Source: Platynereis dumerilii | Taxonomy: Eukaryota; Annelida; Polychaeta; Phyllodocida; Nereididae | Length of the DNA stretch: 64,000 nt | Assembly (NCBI GenBank): GCA_026936325.1 | Contig: JAPTHN010000003.1 | Location: forward strand, 102,281,360-102,345,359 | Direction of reading: 5' to 3' | In this document: in pieces, positions 34,158 to 45,718 of the stretch | Numbering within the stretch: the stretch's first letter is position 1 | Layout: each line of letters opens with the position of its first letter | Translations under genes and position numbers: made by a program | Notes under the pieces: model-generated | What the model was told of the DNA's origin: nothing | The model's database searches: none | The model's input: the letters and a program-made list of their open reading frames with translations, nothing else

Positions 34158-34418
34158 TTATTGTAATAGATTCTCCCTCAGGCCAAAATATTCAAGATAC
34201 TCTGCCATACATTCTTTCACATCATCTTTAGACAATCCAAATTCTTCTAAGCTGTAGACGTGCTTCCCATCTTTGTTCTGTTTGTTTTCCTGAAGGTGGC
34301 GCTGCATGTTCTCCATCACCTCTGGTGTTATGTCCCAACCAAAGTTGGCGTAGATTTCTTTTACTGCAGCCAAGGGATCTTTCACCATCTCAGAATACGA
34401 TACTGGAAACATTCGATC
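34158..34418 (-). CDS. Sulfotransferase copy 1, exon 7 (terminal)
   Basis: 261 bp from acceptor TTATTTACCAG to TAA at 34160-34158. It reads DRMFPVSYSEMVKDPLAAVK, NFGWDITPEVMENMQRHL and HVYSLEEFGLSKDDVKECMA. By hand count 72 of 86 residues equal copy 2. Confidence 0.9.
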   Translation of the reverse strand, partial: DRMFPVSYSEMVKDPLAAVKEIYANFGWDITPEVMENMQRHLQENKQNKDGKHVYSLEEFGLSKDDVKECMAEYLEYFGLRENLLQ

Positions 34419-37400
34419 CTGGTAAATAATTTTTTGGTAGTTTTGAAATGAATGATTACTGTAAGGGGTATTTCTATAACCTTGTGTTGCTTGATTTAGG
34501 AATGAATATACGGGGACTTCGTACACTTGAGATAAATAATTATTGCAGCCGTTTCTGAGAGGTGGGTGATCACATATGCCAGGTCTGTTTTATAAGAGAG
34601 ATTCATCTAACGCACAAATAACACATGTGTCCCCTTAAACTGCTTTACCTTTGATGTGGCTTTCATGGCTTTTACCATTTTGGAACTTTTAATTCCATAG
34701 TCCTTAAGTGAGTATTCCGCGCAACATCTCTTGTCATATTCAAATCCTATGCTGGCAGTATACTGAAAATATAAACAAGTTACGCGTAAAAACAATTGGT
34801 TCTTCTTTGCACCTTTCTGGGGCTCCATATGAATACCCTTTTTAAAGGTTCATTTTGGCACCTTTTTAAACTGAAAATCTTTTTGAACAATTAAATTGGT
34901 CAAACCCCCAAAATTGGCTGTTGGCTTATTTAATAAATCAACTGAATGGTACCGGAACACTGTAAATTTTGAATTTTGAGTTAGCTCAATTGATTGAGTG
35001 AGATGGTTGCACAATTCCTTTGAACCAAGATAGCTTGTTGTTTGCAAATTATAACAACATAAAGATTATCATAACTCAAAACGGCAAGCTATCATGGCTC
35101 AAACAAATTTTGCAACCATCTCACTCAATCATTTGAGCTTACTCAAAATTTCAAATTTTACAGTGTATAGATAGTCAAATTACTAATTTAGTTGATTGTT
35201 TTTTAAATTTAGTTGATGAATTAACTTTGTCTTTTGACTATCATACTTTGCCATTTGACTAATTGATTTTGTTAATTTATTAATATAATTGATCGATCAT
35301 ATTGACCAATCTAGTTATTAAATTAATTAAATTAGCATCACCTCAAAATTTATATGTTATTCCTTACCTTTTCTCCGAAAGAGCAACCTGATCCAACCAT
35401 ATCCACAGCATTTCTGAATGGGAAGATGAACTTTGCTTTGGGAAAGACTTTCAGGTATGTGTCGATATAAAGTGTATGTGTTGGTGACTTTAACAGAGGC
35501 ACTTGATCACTTTTTAATCCTGCAAGGAAAATAATGATTCAGATTAAAATTCACGTGAAGGAAACGTGTTAATGCTATGGAAAGTTAAGCTACCTTTATA
35601 ATAAATGCATTTTAATGCATCAGCATAATATTCATAGACTTTTGTAGCAAGATCTTCTGGTAAATTCCAGGTGAACTCCCGCAGTTTCCCAAATGCAGGT
35701 ATTGCTCCCCAACCACTGTCCAACATTGCAGCTCGTAATATGAAATAGCATTCCTCAGGGAGATCCAGTGAAACCTTGTGAATATGAAACATGTCTGTGA
35801 GGCCATCTGGGTGCACGTGGCCTGAAAAATAGGTTGTATAGGGATAATTTTTATGGAGAAGATATTATGCTGAGGCTATGGCTATGGATATTTATCCTTT
35901 GGCCATATAATTTTTAATTCCCTGTCCCTTTGAAATTTTTCCCTGTTCTGCAGGTCTGGATGGGGTTTTACATCCCCCACGTTCCTCGGCGCTTCAGCTT
36001 TTGATTTCCATTTCCCTAGGCCATTTTACTTTAGAATTCCCTGTAACCCACACTCCCCTTATTACTCTCAAGCTCTGTACTTCATATATATTTTCTTTAA
36101 TTAATTTCACCAATCTAGAAAAGTATGCAGCACATACTTAAGCATTCCTTGGCTTTCTGATATCTTTGGGTGTGTATCCAGTCAGTTGGTCTCCCAGGGG
36201 GGCACGGCTGCAGCAGTTCAAAGGCCATTGGGGCCACAAACCTCGGGTCGCAAGAAAGCAGTCTGTGCAACATGGTGGTTCCAGAACGCGCCATGCCAAC
36301 AATCACAACTGGATTGATTTCCGTCTGATGATGATAATGAAAATGCTAATGGTAATTTATAAAGCACCTCTTCCTGTAAACAGATCCGAAGTACTGTTAA
36401 TTGTAAGAAAATACATATTTCTTCACAATATGAATACATTGAAGTATTATCCAGTTACTGTTAACAAAATATCATGTAGTAATTTACTTCTGTATCCTGA
36501 AAATTAATTTTCTGACTTCCAAAATTGCATTTTGCAAAATTCAGATCATTTAGAGTGGAATATCGTGTGGCAGTGGACAAAATATCAAGAGAGAAAAATA
36601 AATAAAATAATAAGGTTATTTGCGACCATAATTTTGACCGGAGAGGGTGGCTTTAACATAGATTTAGAAGTGAGCACTTACATTTGAAATATCTGGTTTT
36701 TGAATAATTGCTTGACCGACTGCTGACCTTTGTCTCACATGATCCCTGTGTATCAAAATTAAAGCATGTGCACTTTCATATTTGAAGAAAAGGCAAAATA
36801 AAAATATTATTTACATGGTGGGACTCATAATTTAGCACCAATTCCAATTTTCTGGTTAGACATTTTCAAAAGTAAATGTCAGAGAAACATGCAACTGGCC
36901 ATGGATTAAGTAAATGTTATCAGCTTTCATTTCGGTCAGTCTCCTCTCTTTTGAACAGGAATTGGTCTAACAATGAGCACCTAATAAAAAAAGTGACTGG
37001 TCGGTCATTTTGGCCATGCCAACAAAAGTTTTAAAGTTTCAAAATATTTCACTTACATATCTTTTAGATGCGACCCATGTGTAACAATTGTATATCTCCT
37101 GATAAATGCCATGGTCATATGCAAAAACCCGGTTTTTTTTCAAAAAGTATAAAAAGCCTGCTTCCTAGACTATGTCAAAAGCTTCACCTGACATATTCAG
37201 TTACTCTCCAGTGAGCAAGTGAGTGAGTTCGTGTTTTACGCCCCATCAAATAAACAAATGCTGTGATTGGATGAAAATGATTTGACCCCTGAAGTGCATT
37301 CCCACCAGAGGCAGCACGTTCCAGTAACTTTTTCAGAGTGATAGATCAGTGCTACTGGGACACTCCTTTTACTTTAATGCACAATACATTTATAATGAAT

Positions 37401-38763
37401 AAGAAACATTTTATGTTTCTCCTGGACCTCTTTCTTTACTATCTTAGAAAAATGGCATTGGTTCTATAAGTTTGGGAGGAGTGACTGCACTCATGAAACA
37501 AAGTGTATTGCAATAAAATCAGCCACCAGGATCAGGACTGAAGTGATTGGTGCCCTGGTGTAAAGTCTCAAATCTCATTTGTGAAAGTGAAACTGGTTTG
37601 GGCCATGACTGTTATTTAGAGATTTCCCAGGATCCCTTATACTGGCGGCCATTGTGAGACCCATGAGCCTATATAACCATTTAAGGTTTGGAAAAAGGTG
37701 GTATTCATCAAAATATGGAGGTGACATCCAACTTTGATCTTCTTTAAATAACAAGGCAGATGCATGGAGCAAGAAAAACAACAGGTAGGACTTGGTCAAT
37801 GCTTTTAATTCTGTCAATTTGAGGGCAAACCAGCCTAGGAAAATGGGTTAAATGCTAGTTTCACACTCTGTATATCTACTCATCACAAGCTCATAACAAA
37901 CATAAGGTGATTGCACTCGTGCTTACACTGGTTTGCCTGCAAAATATTTAATGAAATCATTTTTTCTAAAATATTTTTAGGTCTGACAAGATTCTGTGTT
38001 CCTTAAGCAAGATTCTGTGTTCCTTAAGCACCAATAAAACTTTAAACGACTGTTCTCAAACAGCTTTGTGACAAACTGGACATGGGGTGTCATACGCCAC
38101 TTTAACTGTCCATTCTATTGAAAATCACAGGGCACCAATCAGTGGCCGATGGGCTCCTCACCAAATGAAGAACGTTGTGTGAATGTTAAAAGGTCCTATA
38201 GCATCATTTGAGACCATTTAATCAAGGTCAGGAGACAAAAAATTATCACCCAATCACCCAACCATTAACATTGGTCCTGTCATATTAAACAGAACGTTGC
38301 TAAGCAAACCCCATGTCCAGTTTGTCCAAAAGCTGTTTGATAACAGTCTTATAGGGTTTTAGTGGTGCTCAAGGAATGTAGAATCTAATTCGATCCTAAA
38401 AATACTTCAGAAAACTTTATTTCTTAAAATATTGTGCAAACAAACGAGCAGAATTCAGTTAGTGAAGCAGTTGGGATCATGATAATGTCTTTTAAATGCA
38501 TAATAATCCAAATATTTGTTGTATATCCCGAAAATGTAAATATCTTGGTCAACATGCCACACGAAAACCCACCTCAATTGCTCTTTGACATTATTTCTCT
38601 GGCTGTTGCTTAGATTGGAAATGCTGTTGAGTGCATCAATGTACATGTTGAATTGTCGGATGAAGAATGGATTGTCTGCTTCCTTCCTTTCTTCTTCAGT
38701 CAATGGCTCCTTGACTTCTTCCATGGTCAGTGGCACATATTTCTTCAATGCATCCTCAGACAT
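34158..38763 (-). CDS. Sulfotransferase family protein (Sulfotransfer_3-like), copy 1, complete, 7 exons
   Basis: Exons 38763-38573, 36745-36682, 36324-36138, 35821-35594, 35519-35368, 34762-34649 and 34418-34158 join in phase to 399 codons including TAA (398 residues), the usual length for this family. The 5'-phosphosulfate loop is GMARSGTTMLHR (residues 95-106). The 3'-phosphate motif is R259...S267 (FRNAVDMVGS), preceded by LLKSPTH. The C-terminus has SYSEMVKDP and HVYSLEEFGLS, typical of PF13469-type enzymes, which transfer sulfate from PAPS to hydroxyl groups. The acceptor is unknown. There is no signal peptide or membrane segment, so it is probably cytosolic. The N-terminal 64 residues are acidic and helical (PLTMEEVKEPLTEEERKEAD). 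Start ATG 38763-38761 is shared with copy 2. An AATAAA lies 16 bp after the stop. Confidence 0.9.
34649..34762 (-). CDS. Sulfotransferase copy 1, exon 6
   Basis: 114 bp (38 codons, phase 0 to 0) between TTATATTTTCAG and TCAAAG|GTAAAG. It reads YTASIGFEYDKRCCAEYSLK through KMVKAMKATSK. Copy 2 has an exon of identical length. Confidence 0.85.
34958..35165. mobile_element. Palindromic MITE in intron 5 of sulfotransferase copy 1
   Basis: The left arm CACTGTAAATTTTGAATTTT... mirrors the right arm ...AAAATTTCAAATTTTACAGTG. Long matching blocks continue inside (GATTGAGTGAGATGGTTGCA / TGCAACCATCTCACTCAATC; GATAGCTTG / CAAGCTATC). It is 208 bp and non-coding. Confidence 0.7.
35368..35519 (-). CDS. 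Sulfotransferase copy 1, exon 5 (3'-phosphate motif)
   Basis: 152 bp between TTTCCTTGCAG and GAAAAG|GTAAGG. It includes LLKSPTHTLYIDTYLKVFP and FIFPFRNAVDMVGSG, the PAPS 3'-phosphate contact region. Confidence 0.85.
35594..35821 (-). CDS. Sulfotransferase copy 1, exon 4
   Basis: 228 bp between CTATTTTTCAG and ATAAAG|GTAGCT, phase 1 to 1. It reads HVHPDGLTDMFHIHKVSLDL, PEECYFILRAAMLDSGWGAI and TWNLPEDLATKVYEYYADAL, matching the substrate-side helices of PF13469 proteins. Confidence 0.85.
36138..36324 (-). CDS. Sulfotransferase copy 1, exon 3 (PAPS 5'-phosphosulfate loop)
   Basis: 187 bp after ATTATCATCATCAG, donor TTAA|GTATGT. It carries VVIVGMARSGTTMLHRLLSC, the nucleotide-binding loop that defines the family, and then FELLQPCPPGRPTDW. 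Confidence 0.9.
36682..36745 (-). CDS. Sulfotransferase copy 1, exon 2
   Basis: A 64-bp exon after TTTTGATACACAG, ending AAAT|GTAAGT. It reads DHVRQRSAVGQAIIQKPDIS. Phase fits exons 1 and 3, and a same-length exon exists in copy 2. Confidence 0.85.
36760..37985. other. Intron 1 of sulfotransferase copy 1, no other feature seen
   Basis: Short open frames occur but none resembles a known family, and no paired splice sites interrupt the phase-compatible join of exons 1 and 2. Confidence 0.45.
37989..38386. mobile_element. TIR MITE in intron 1 of sulfotransferase copy 1
   Basis: The left end AGATTCTGTGTTCCTTAAGC mirrors the right end GCTCAAGGAATGTAGAATCT. Internal arms also match: CAAACTGGACATGGGG against CCCCATGTCCAGTTTG. 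The left terminal 20-mer is present twice in tandem (37989 and 38010). Confidence 0.65.
38573..38763 (-). CDS. Sulfotransferase copy 1, exon 1
   Basis: From the ATG (MSEDALKKYVPLTMEE) to donor CAATTGAG|GTGGGT, 191 bp, leaving phase 2. It encodes the acidic helical N-terminus and FFIRQFNMYIDALNSISNL. It is conserved in copies 2 and 3. Confidence 0.85.
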
Positions 38764-38934
38764 GATGTCTTTTGTACAAGTTAACACCAAATTACAATGT
38801 ATATACATATATACGTTCACTCAGTGCATGCATAGATTATTAGATTATCCTGAAATAAAGTATGATCAATATTGTGATAAAATACCTGATTAAATACGGC
38901 AGCAATTTTATGTAGACTTCGAGAACATCCTTTA

Positions 38935-39700
38935 CTACCAGACGGCTACAAGTACTTTCACTATTAGCCACTTCCACCTCACTAGATTGGGCAACTCAAA
39001 CTATTTCTCGATTGACAATAAAGCTGTTGTGGCGTTGTCTGTGACTTTCTCTATTAGTGTCCCATAATTATGTCAGTACATTTTATTGCATTTTATGTCT
39101 GTTTTCAAAAGTTGTGGGAGTACAATAGGCGGCATGTTGCAAATTTAAGTGTGATGTGGAATTCAAAATTTGATGGTGGCAGCGCAAAATGTCCAATATT
39201 GCCAAATAATGATAATTCTATGCCGGTGCTGTCCTGTCAGTTGGAACTAACCATACCACTCTATTCCCATCCCATCCTATCATTTCTATGATGTAGTTGT
39301 GTGGAGGTCTGGACTGTCAGCGGCAGCTCGAGCTGGATGACAGCTGTTATGGATGCAGATGACCGTTTGGGTTACCTGCCTTTTGTGGCTGTTCTTTAGC
39401 CAAGCCAATTGACTTCTGCTACCAGCCTTTGTATTCCGCATCATAAAGTATCTACAAAATTGATGTTGCCGAGGTCTTGTCTTCGCAGGTCCGTGCTAGT
39501 CAGCTGGATTTTTCTGTTACCAACTTACCACTGTTTAAACAAGCCAGATACATTTCCCTGTTCTGATGGTTGATGAGATGTTTACCTTTTGCTGTTAAGC
39601 AGTAGTTGTCAATGTGTTATTCTTTGTAAAGATTGATCATCTTGCAAGTACGAATCGTCAAACAATTTTTCTTGAAGAAATTGTACGATTGGCCAATGGC
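38935..39700. repeat. Segmental duplication, partial second copy of segments b-c
   Basis: Matches 23740-25650 and 43190-43990 in order: ACTATTAGCCACTT, TCGATTGACAATAAAGCTGT, GTTGCAAATT, GATGACAGCTGTTATG, CAAGCCAATTGACTTCTGC. It directly follows the 5' end of sulfotransferase copy 1. Confidence 0.6.
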
Positions 39701-39773
39701 GGTATTCCTTTTTGACGAATACATAATTCTTGAAATTTTTATGCATTAGTATATGCATGTGCATGCCACCTTC

Positions 39774-41160
39774 CATTGGCGTAGCCAGCTGTTTTTCCGG
39801 GGGGGGGGGGCAAACCACCAAGACATTTCCCCAAAATTGTAATCAGATTTTGGGAGTCCGTCTGAAGATGTGGGAGTCCATATTCTACAGCTTTTCGAAT
39901 GTCGCGCATTGTAACGCAATGTTAAAAAATTCTTTCAGAATCTCATTACTGCCGTGGTTGTCCCTAATTTATTAATGATAACTTTGTAATATGTCTGAAT
40001 AATACAGTGAAATGTCCGGATAATATTGTGAAAATGCTAAAAAGTTGGGAAATGTTTAAAAAAGCTCAAGAAATCACCTTCTTGGTTGTCAATTCAGAAG
40101 ATTTTACAAAAGATATAACTGGAAAAATTAAGCATTTCTTTGCAAAAATAGGAAAAGCTAGGATCGAAAATCGAGCATAATAAATGTTGAAAGGAAATAG
40201 TGAAATGTCTAAAAAAAAGAAGCAAAGGAAATCAATGTGCCCTATTTTTTGTAATTCAATAAGACTTTTAAAGGAAGATATATACAGTGACAAAAAAAAT
40301 CAAGGATTCATTTTCAAAATTAGGAAAATCCAGGACTATAAATCTGACAAGGGGGGGGGGAGACTCAGAATAACCGATTCTATGCATTCTGTTGAGATAT
40401 GAACATGATAAATGATTTTGAGAATTTTTCAGTTCACAGAAATATCACTGCAAAAATTATGGAGAAAATTTCGTTTTTAGGAACCTTTTTGGTTAGGTTC
40501 AATAGAAATTTTGGGGCAATATAAGATAACAGACCGACAATTATTTATTTGCATGACCTGTGTAACAAAAATATACCCAGCCCTATATTTGCTTACAGGT
40601 CATCAAAACAGTTTGGTTTTTTTAATTGGTAAATTTAAGGGAAATGAGGTGCAAATTTGCAAAAAAGTCGAATCAGAAAACTGGAAAGCTTGCAAATTTT
40701 GTTCGATGCATATTGTAATGAAGAAAATTTACAAATACCTACCTTAGGCCTAGCACAATTTCCTTTTATCACAAAAACAGTCCCATATGCGCCAGTTAGC
40801 CCTACATTTTGAATTTTTTTGTGGAATTTTTTTGCAGATGCATATCATTCAGACCCAGAAAAATGGGGATATTTTGAAGAAAAAATGGGAATTCTGATAA
40901 AACACTCCGTATAAATTCTTTTCTTTCAATTTCTTTTTATTTCCCCATTATTCTTTATCATTTCCCTCAATTCTGGTCTTTTCCCTCAATTCTTGTCATT
41001 TCCCCATTTGCTTAACATTTCCCCATTTTGCTTATCATTTCCCATTTTTCTTACCATTTCCCCATTTTCCTTCTATTTTGGGCAATATATCTGCAAAAAT
41101 TTCCCCAAAATTTTTTCAGGGGGCAACTTACCCCCCCTGCCCCCCAGCTGGCTAAGCAAC
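39774..41160. mobile_element. TIR DNA element with 9-10 bp target duplication
   Basis: The ends are CATTGGCGTAGCCAGCTG and, inverted, CAGCTGGCTAAGCAAC, with G/C runs just inside. The 10-bp string TGCCACCTTC occurs at 39764-39773 and 41161-41170. The inside is AT-rich with runs of CCATTTTCCTT-like words and no transposase. A 9-10 bp TSD suggests a Mutator-like origin, but this is uncertain. Confidence 0.6.
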
Positions 41161-41468
41161 TGCCACCTTCATCATGTTCGTCATGCACAAAGTGTCATGT
41201 TTGATTCAATGTCATTGTCATTCAAGCTTTTTTGTCGGACCTTCATGAGCAATTTGTAATTCAAGAACGCTTACGCTTTCAAATTTGCATTATGGTTGAC
41301 AAGCTTATCAGACCTTGCTGCTCATTGCAAAATGCTGGTGTATCGGAGGCTGCTGTACTGGGCCCGTAAAAGGTCCCACACATGGAGAAAAGGTAATGGC
41401 AAGTACATGCCTAAGATGGCTGCACTTTCCATTACTTCTCTTACACCCAATATGAGACTTCTGATGTA

Positions 41469-43060
41469 CAGTGAGGAAAATAAGTATTTGACCCCCTACC
41501 ATATTTTCTAGTTTGGGCACTTGCACTTGCGTCAAAAATCTGAAATTTCTCAGGTAGATCTGGTCCAACATTAGAAGACGGGTAATGCACAAAAATTAAG
41601 TGAAAGAAGCATTATGTAATATATTTGCATAAGAATCAAAATAGTCTTCGGAAATAAGTATTTGACCCCTTCGTTTGCAAAGGGTTTTTCACCAGGCTTT
41701 ACAAAACAAACACTTGGAAAACTATCGTAACTGAAATTTATTGTAATTAAAACCTATTTCAATTGTTTTTCACCCATTTAATTTAACTTTTTATGCCCTT
41801 AATTACATCTCCTAAAATTTTGTGGTAATAAGTTCATTTTGAAGATGCTCGGTTGAAAAAAAAATCACAAGACACCAGAGACTTGATTTTTGACTGACAC
41901 TAGTCTGGTGTTGGTACACAGACCCTATGTAATGATCTAGGGGTGAAAATTTCAATAATTCATGACATTGTGTGTAAGTAAACAAAGGACAAACTTACCA
42001 CTGGGCGATGCCGATCTGCAGGGCCACTGAAATCTCACCTGCACTGGAGTCCATGAGTGCAAGAACCATTTTAGAAAGTCCTAGACTAACCAACAATGAT
42101 TTAGCAAAAGCTCTGAAAGTAGTTTACAACTCTACCAATAAGAGGAAATGACCTGTATAACATGTCTCGGCAAGCTGATATGATGAAGTATGGCTATAGT
42201 GCCTCTGTTACAGAAGAATCATGACAAAGCTTGCTTAGAATTTATAATTGATCATTTGGAACTATTTTGCTGACAATTGGGGAAATTCTAAACAAGCTTT
42301 GGCATGATTCTTCTGCAACAGAGGCACCATGACAGCAGTGCATCACGTCGGCCTACTGCGACATATTGTACTGGTCATTATCTCATGCTTGCAATGTTGC
42401 AAACTGCTTTCAGAGCTTTTGCTCACTCATCGTTGGTTAGTCTAGGACTTTCTAAAATGATTTTTGCACTCACGGACACCTGTGTAGGTTAGATTGTCGT
42501 GGCACGGCAGACCAGCATGTTCCAGTGGTGACTTTTTCCTTTGTTTACTAACATGCAATGGCATCAGTTATTGAAATTTTCACCTCTAGATCATTATACA
42601 GGGTCCGTGTACCAACACCAGACTAGTGTTAGTCAAAAATCATGTCTCTAGTGTCTTGGGATCCTTTTTTTTTTCAACTGCGCATCATCAAAATGAAGAA
42701 ATTACCAAAAAATTATAGGAGGTGTTATTGAGGGCATTCAAAACAAACAACATTGGGGGAAACAATTGAAATAGGCTTTTAATGCAATAATTTTTAGTTT
42801 TAGTAGTTTTCCAAGTGTTTGTTTTGTAAAAGTCTGGTGATAAACCCTTTGCGAGCGGAGGGGTCAAATACTTATTTCCGAAGACTATTTGGATTCTTAT
42901 GCAAATATATTACATAATGCTTCTTTCAATTAATTTCTGTGCATTACCCGTCTTCTAACTTTACACCAGATCTACCTGAGAAATTTCAGATTTTTGACGC
43001 AAGCGCAAGTGCCCAAACTAGAAAATATGGTAGGGGGTCAAATACTTATTTTCCTCACTG
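41469..43060. mobile_element. Palindromic Tc1/mariner-type element, TA target duplication
   Basis: The ends CAGTGAGGAAAATAAGTATT and, inverted, AATACTTATTTTCCTCACTG are flanked by TA at 41467-41468 and 43061-43062. Both arms of roughly 770 bp are near mirror images: the CACTAGTCTGGTGTTGGTAC block is at 41908 and again, inverted, at 42608. These ends are well known from Tc1-like elements. There is no transposase frame; the whole 1.6 kb folds back on itself. Confidence 0.85.
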
Positions 43061-44915
43061 TAAGTGTATAATTTTTCTTCAGTTCATTATATAAGCGTGA
43101 ACCTTTTTCAAATCCTCACACCCTGTACCATTTAGAGTGAGATTTGACCTTTTTGTCAGTCAAAAACAAAGCTACAAGTGTTATTACATTCACCTTTTGC
43201 TACTTTCACGACACCAGATTGGGAAGCTCACGCAATTTCACAATTGCCAATAAAACTGTTGTTGCGTTGTCTATGACACTCACAATCAGTGTTCCATAAT
43301 TGTGTCAGTATTTTATTGCGGTTTATGTCTGTTTAAAATGTTGTGGGAGCACAAAAAGGCAGCATTTTGCAGAATCAAGTGTTATGTGGAATTCCTATTT
43401 CATTGTTACAGGGCAAAGTTTTTCACTCTAACCACTCATAAATATGGAAGAATAGCCAATATTGCCCAATAACATTAATTCTCTTTCATGGCTGTCCTGT
43501 CAGTCTGCACTGACCATATCTTTCTATCACCATCCTGTCATTTCAATGATCTAGTTGCACATAGAGGTCAAGCTGGTGGCACTGAGAGGGTTACAGCTTT
43601 TACAGATGCAAATGACCAATTATTGGCTGACTATCTTTTGCCGTTGTTATTTGCCCTTTTTAACCAAGCAAGTCAAGTTTACGTCCTCTGTCAAATGCCG
43701 AGACGCTTATCTTCTACAGCTAGCTGGCAAGTGTGTTATCCTTTGCGGTTAATTCGACTATGCTGGTTTGATGCACTCACTTCTGTACAGATTAAACCTG
43801 ATCATTGCAGATGAAAACATCATTCTCGGATAATCATCATCCATCCTAAAGAGAAAAAAATAATGGCATGCATCCTTAATTTTGACATTTAATTATAACT
43901 AATTTGTTATTCACACAATTTCTGATTTGGCTCCTGGAAAGAGATTGATCGTCTTGCAAGTACGAATCATCAAGTTTTAGAAATTGCAAGATTTGCTTAA
44001 TCCTTTGCCAGATACACTATTCTCGAATTTGTCAATTGCATCATTGTACATTTTTTGTATAATTGTATTTGCTTTCCAGGAATCTGTCAGGTGTAGAAAT
44101 GTCAGGCAAACATAAATTTCTATGAGGAAAAATATTACACACAATTATTTTTTAAAGGCTTTCACCTCTACATAACAACATAATATTTTTCACGAAAAAC
44201 TATGGCTTCTACAGATTTAACTTAATAAAAAAGCCAGTAAAAGAAAAGGCAATCAAGTACAATGATTTGAATCAAAATTATATCACACTGCGAATAAAAA
44301 AACATGATCATGATTGCATCATACAATGTACGTTATACTCATTTGTTAGCAGAAAATCAAGTGCAACCTTTAAAGGTCAATGACCTTTGGTGAATCATGG
44401 TGATATTTTGATGAAATATCCGATTAATCTGTGACATATACACCAGATCACTCAACGGATGCATGAATATAGCCTCTTGGTAATCCAATCTTCTTGGGTG
44501 CTCTCACAGGACCACGGTGGCCGCATCAGCTCAAGACAGATTATGGCAGTTTTGTTTAAACTCATACTTTGATGACATTTTGTTTAAGGCGTTCATCCCT
44601 TTGAGTGTCCTTACTGTTCAGCCTTCAAACAGAATCGGAGGCTATATTTTATTCTGACATACATTGCTCCTGACATCAAAAACTTCCTTCAGGATGATTG
44701 CCAGAGATTTGCAGAGGATCTAAATCTTTGGCAGACCCTTTCACTCCAAGCGCAACCCGAGGTCCTCCTTTTCAGAAAAGCTACTGATAAACAAGTCTGA
44801 CAATAACGAGGCGATTTTTCAGCCTGTCAACAACTTGTTTGAATGTCAAAGGCACATTTTCAGTTCTATTCTATCTTCCTGCAGCGGGATGCTGATGTCT
44901 TGTGGTGTGCCCCAC

Positions 44916-45220
44916 CCTGGGGGGCGTTGGTACTCACTATGTTCAAGTGTACACCTCTGCTCGACTCAGTAGGCCCCCTTTTTCAACTGAAAAATTCCTA
45001 AAGTTGGGTCTAAAAATCTGGCATAATTCCTAGAGCTGGCCCCAACATTTGATTATGAACTTTTATCGAATCGCTTTGCTACTTCTTGGTGTGGCGACAA
45101 AAAAAAAATCCCTGGAGTTGGGGTATATTCGCGACGCCCGACCGCCTAGCATCGGGTCTGGTTGCCACACTTCCGGCCTAGCATACGAATCCGAAAAAAT
45201 TTTTAGTACCCCCCTCCCAG
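44916..45220. mobile_element. MITE with 8-bp TSD, empty site visible in unit 1
   Basis: The ends are CCTGGGGGGCGTTGGTACT and, inverted, TAGTACCCCCCTCCCAG. The 8-bp TSD TGCCCCAC is at 44908-44915 and 45221-45228. Unit 1 at about 31215-31245 has the uninterrupted flank (GATGTCTTGTCTAGTGCCCA then CGCTTCTTCAAGCTGTTAGT). Confidence 0.75.
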
Positions 45221-45326
45221 TGCCCCACATACACGCTTCTGCAAGCTGTTAGTCATTTCTACAGCACACAATTTGTATAGCATAGTGGTTGCCCCCCAAA
45301 GAATCGCTTGACCTCCAGGTGAGGTA

Positions 45327-45718
45327 CAGTACAACCATCTTAAAGTGGCTCAACATAGTGATCCAGAGTGGCCCGGATAAAGAGTGATCTGTAGTGATCT
45401 GAGATGATATAACTCTATCTGTAGTGATCTACTAATCCACTTTTAGTGAAAATCAATCATGTCAATTATTTAGGATTATAAGTCAAAGAACAGATAAAAT
45501 CCATCTAACAATTGAAAATATTTATTAAGGAAACATATCCAGAAGTTATTTGGTACAGAAAAGTAAATTTAGTAATATCATTTTGATTGTTAGATACAGA
45601 TCACAACAGATCACTCCAGATCGATCACTCCATATCAACCAAGATCGCCATGGATCACTATAGATCGATAGATAAGTGTCTATCCAAACAGACAAGCTAT
45701 TTTACGATGGTTGTACTG
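45327..45718. mobile_element. TA-flanked MITE rich in GATC words
   Basis: The ends CAGTACAACCATCTTAAA and, inverted, TTTACGATGGTTGTACTG are flanked by TA (45325-45326, 45719-45720). Inside are many AGTGATCT / AGATCACT words in inverted order. The ends and TA target fit Tc1/mariner-like MITEs. Confidence 0.7.
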
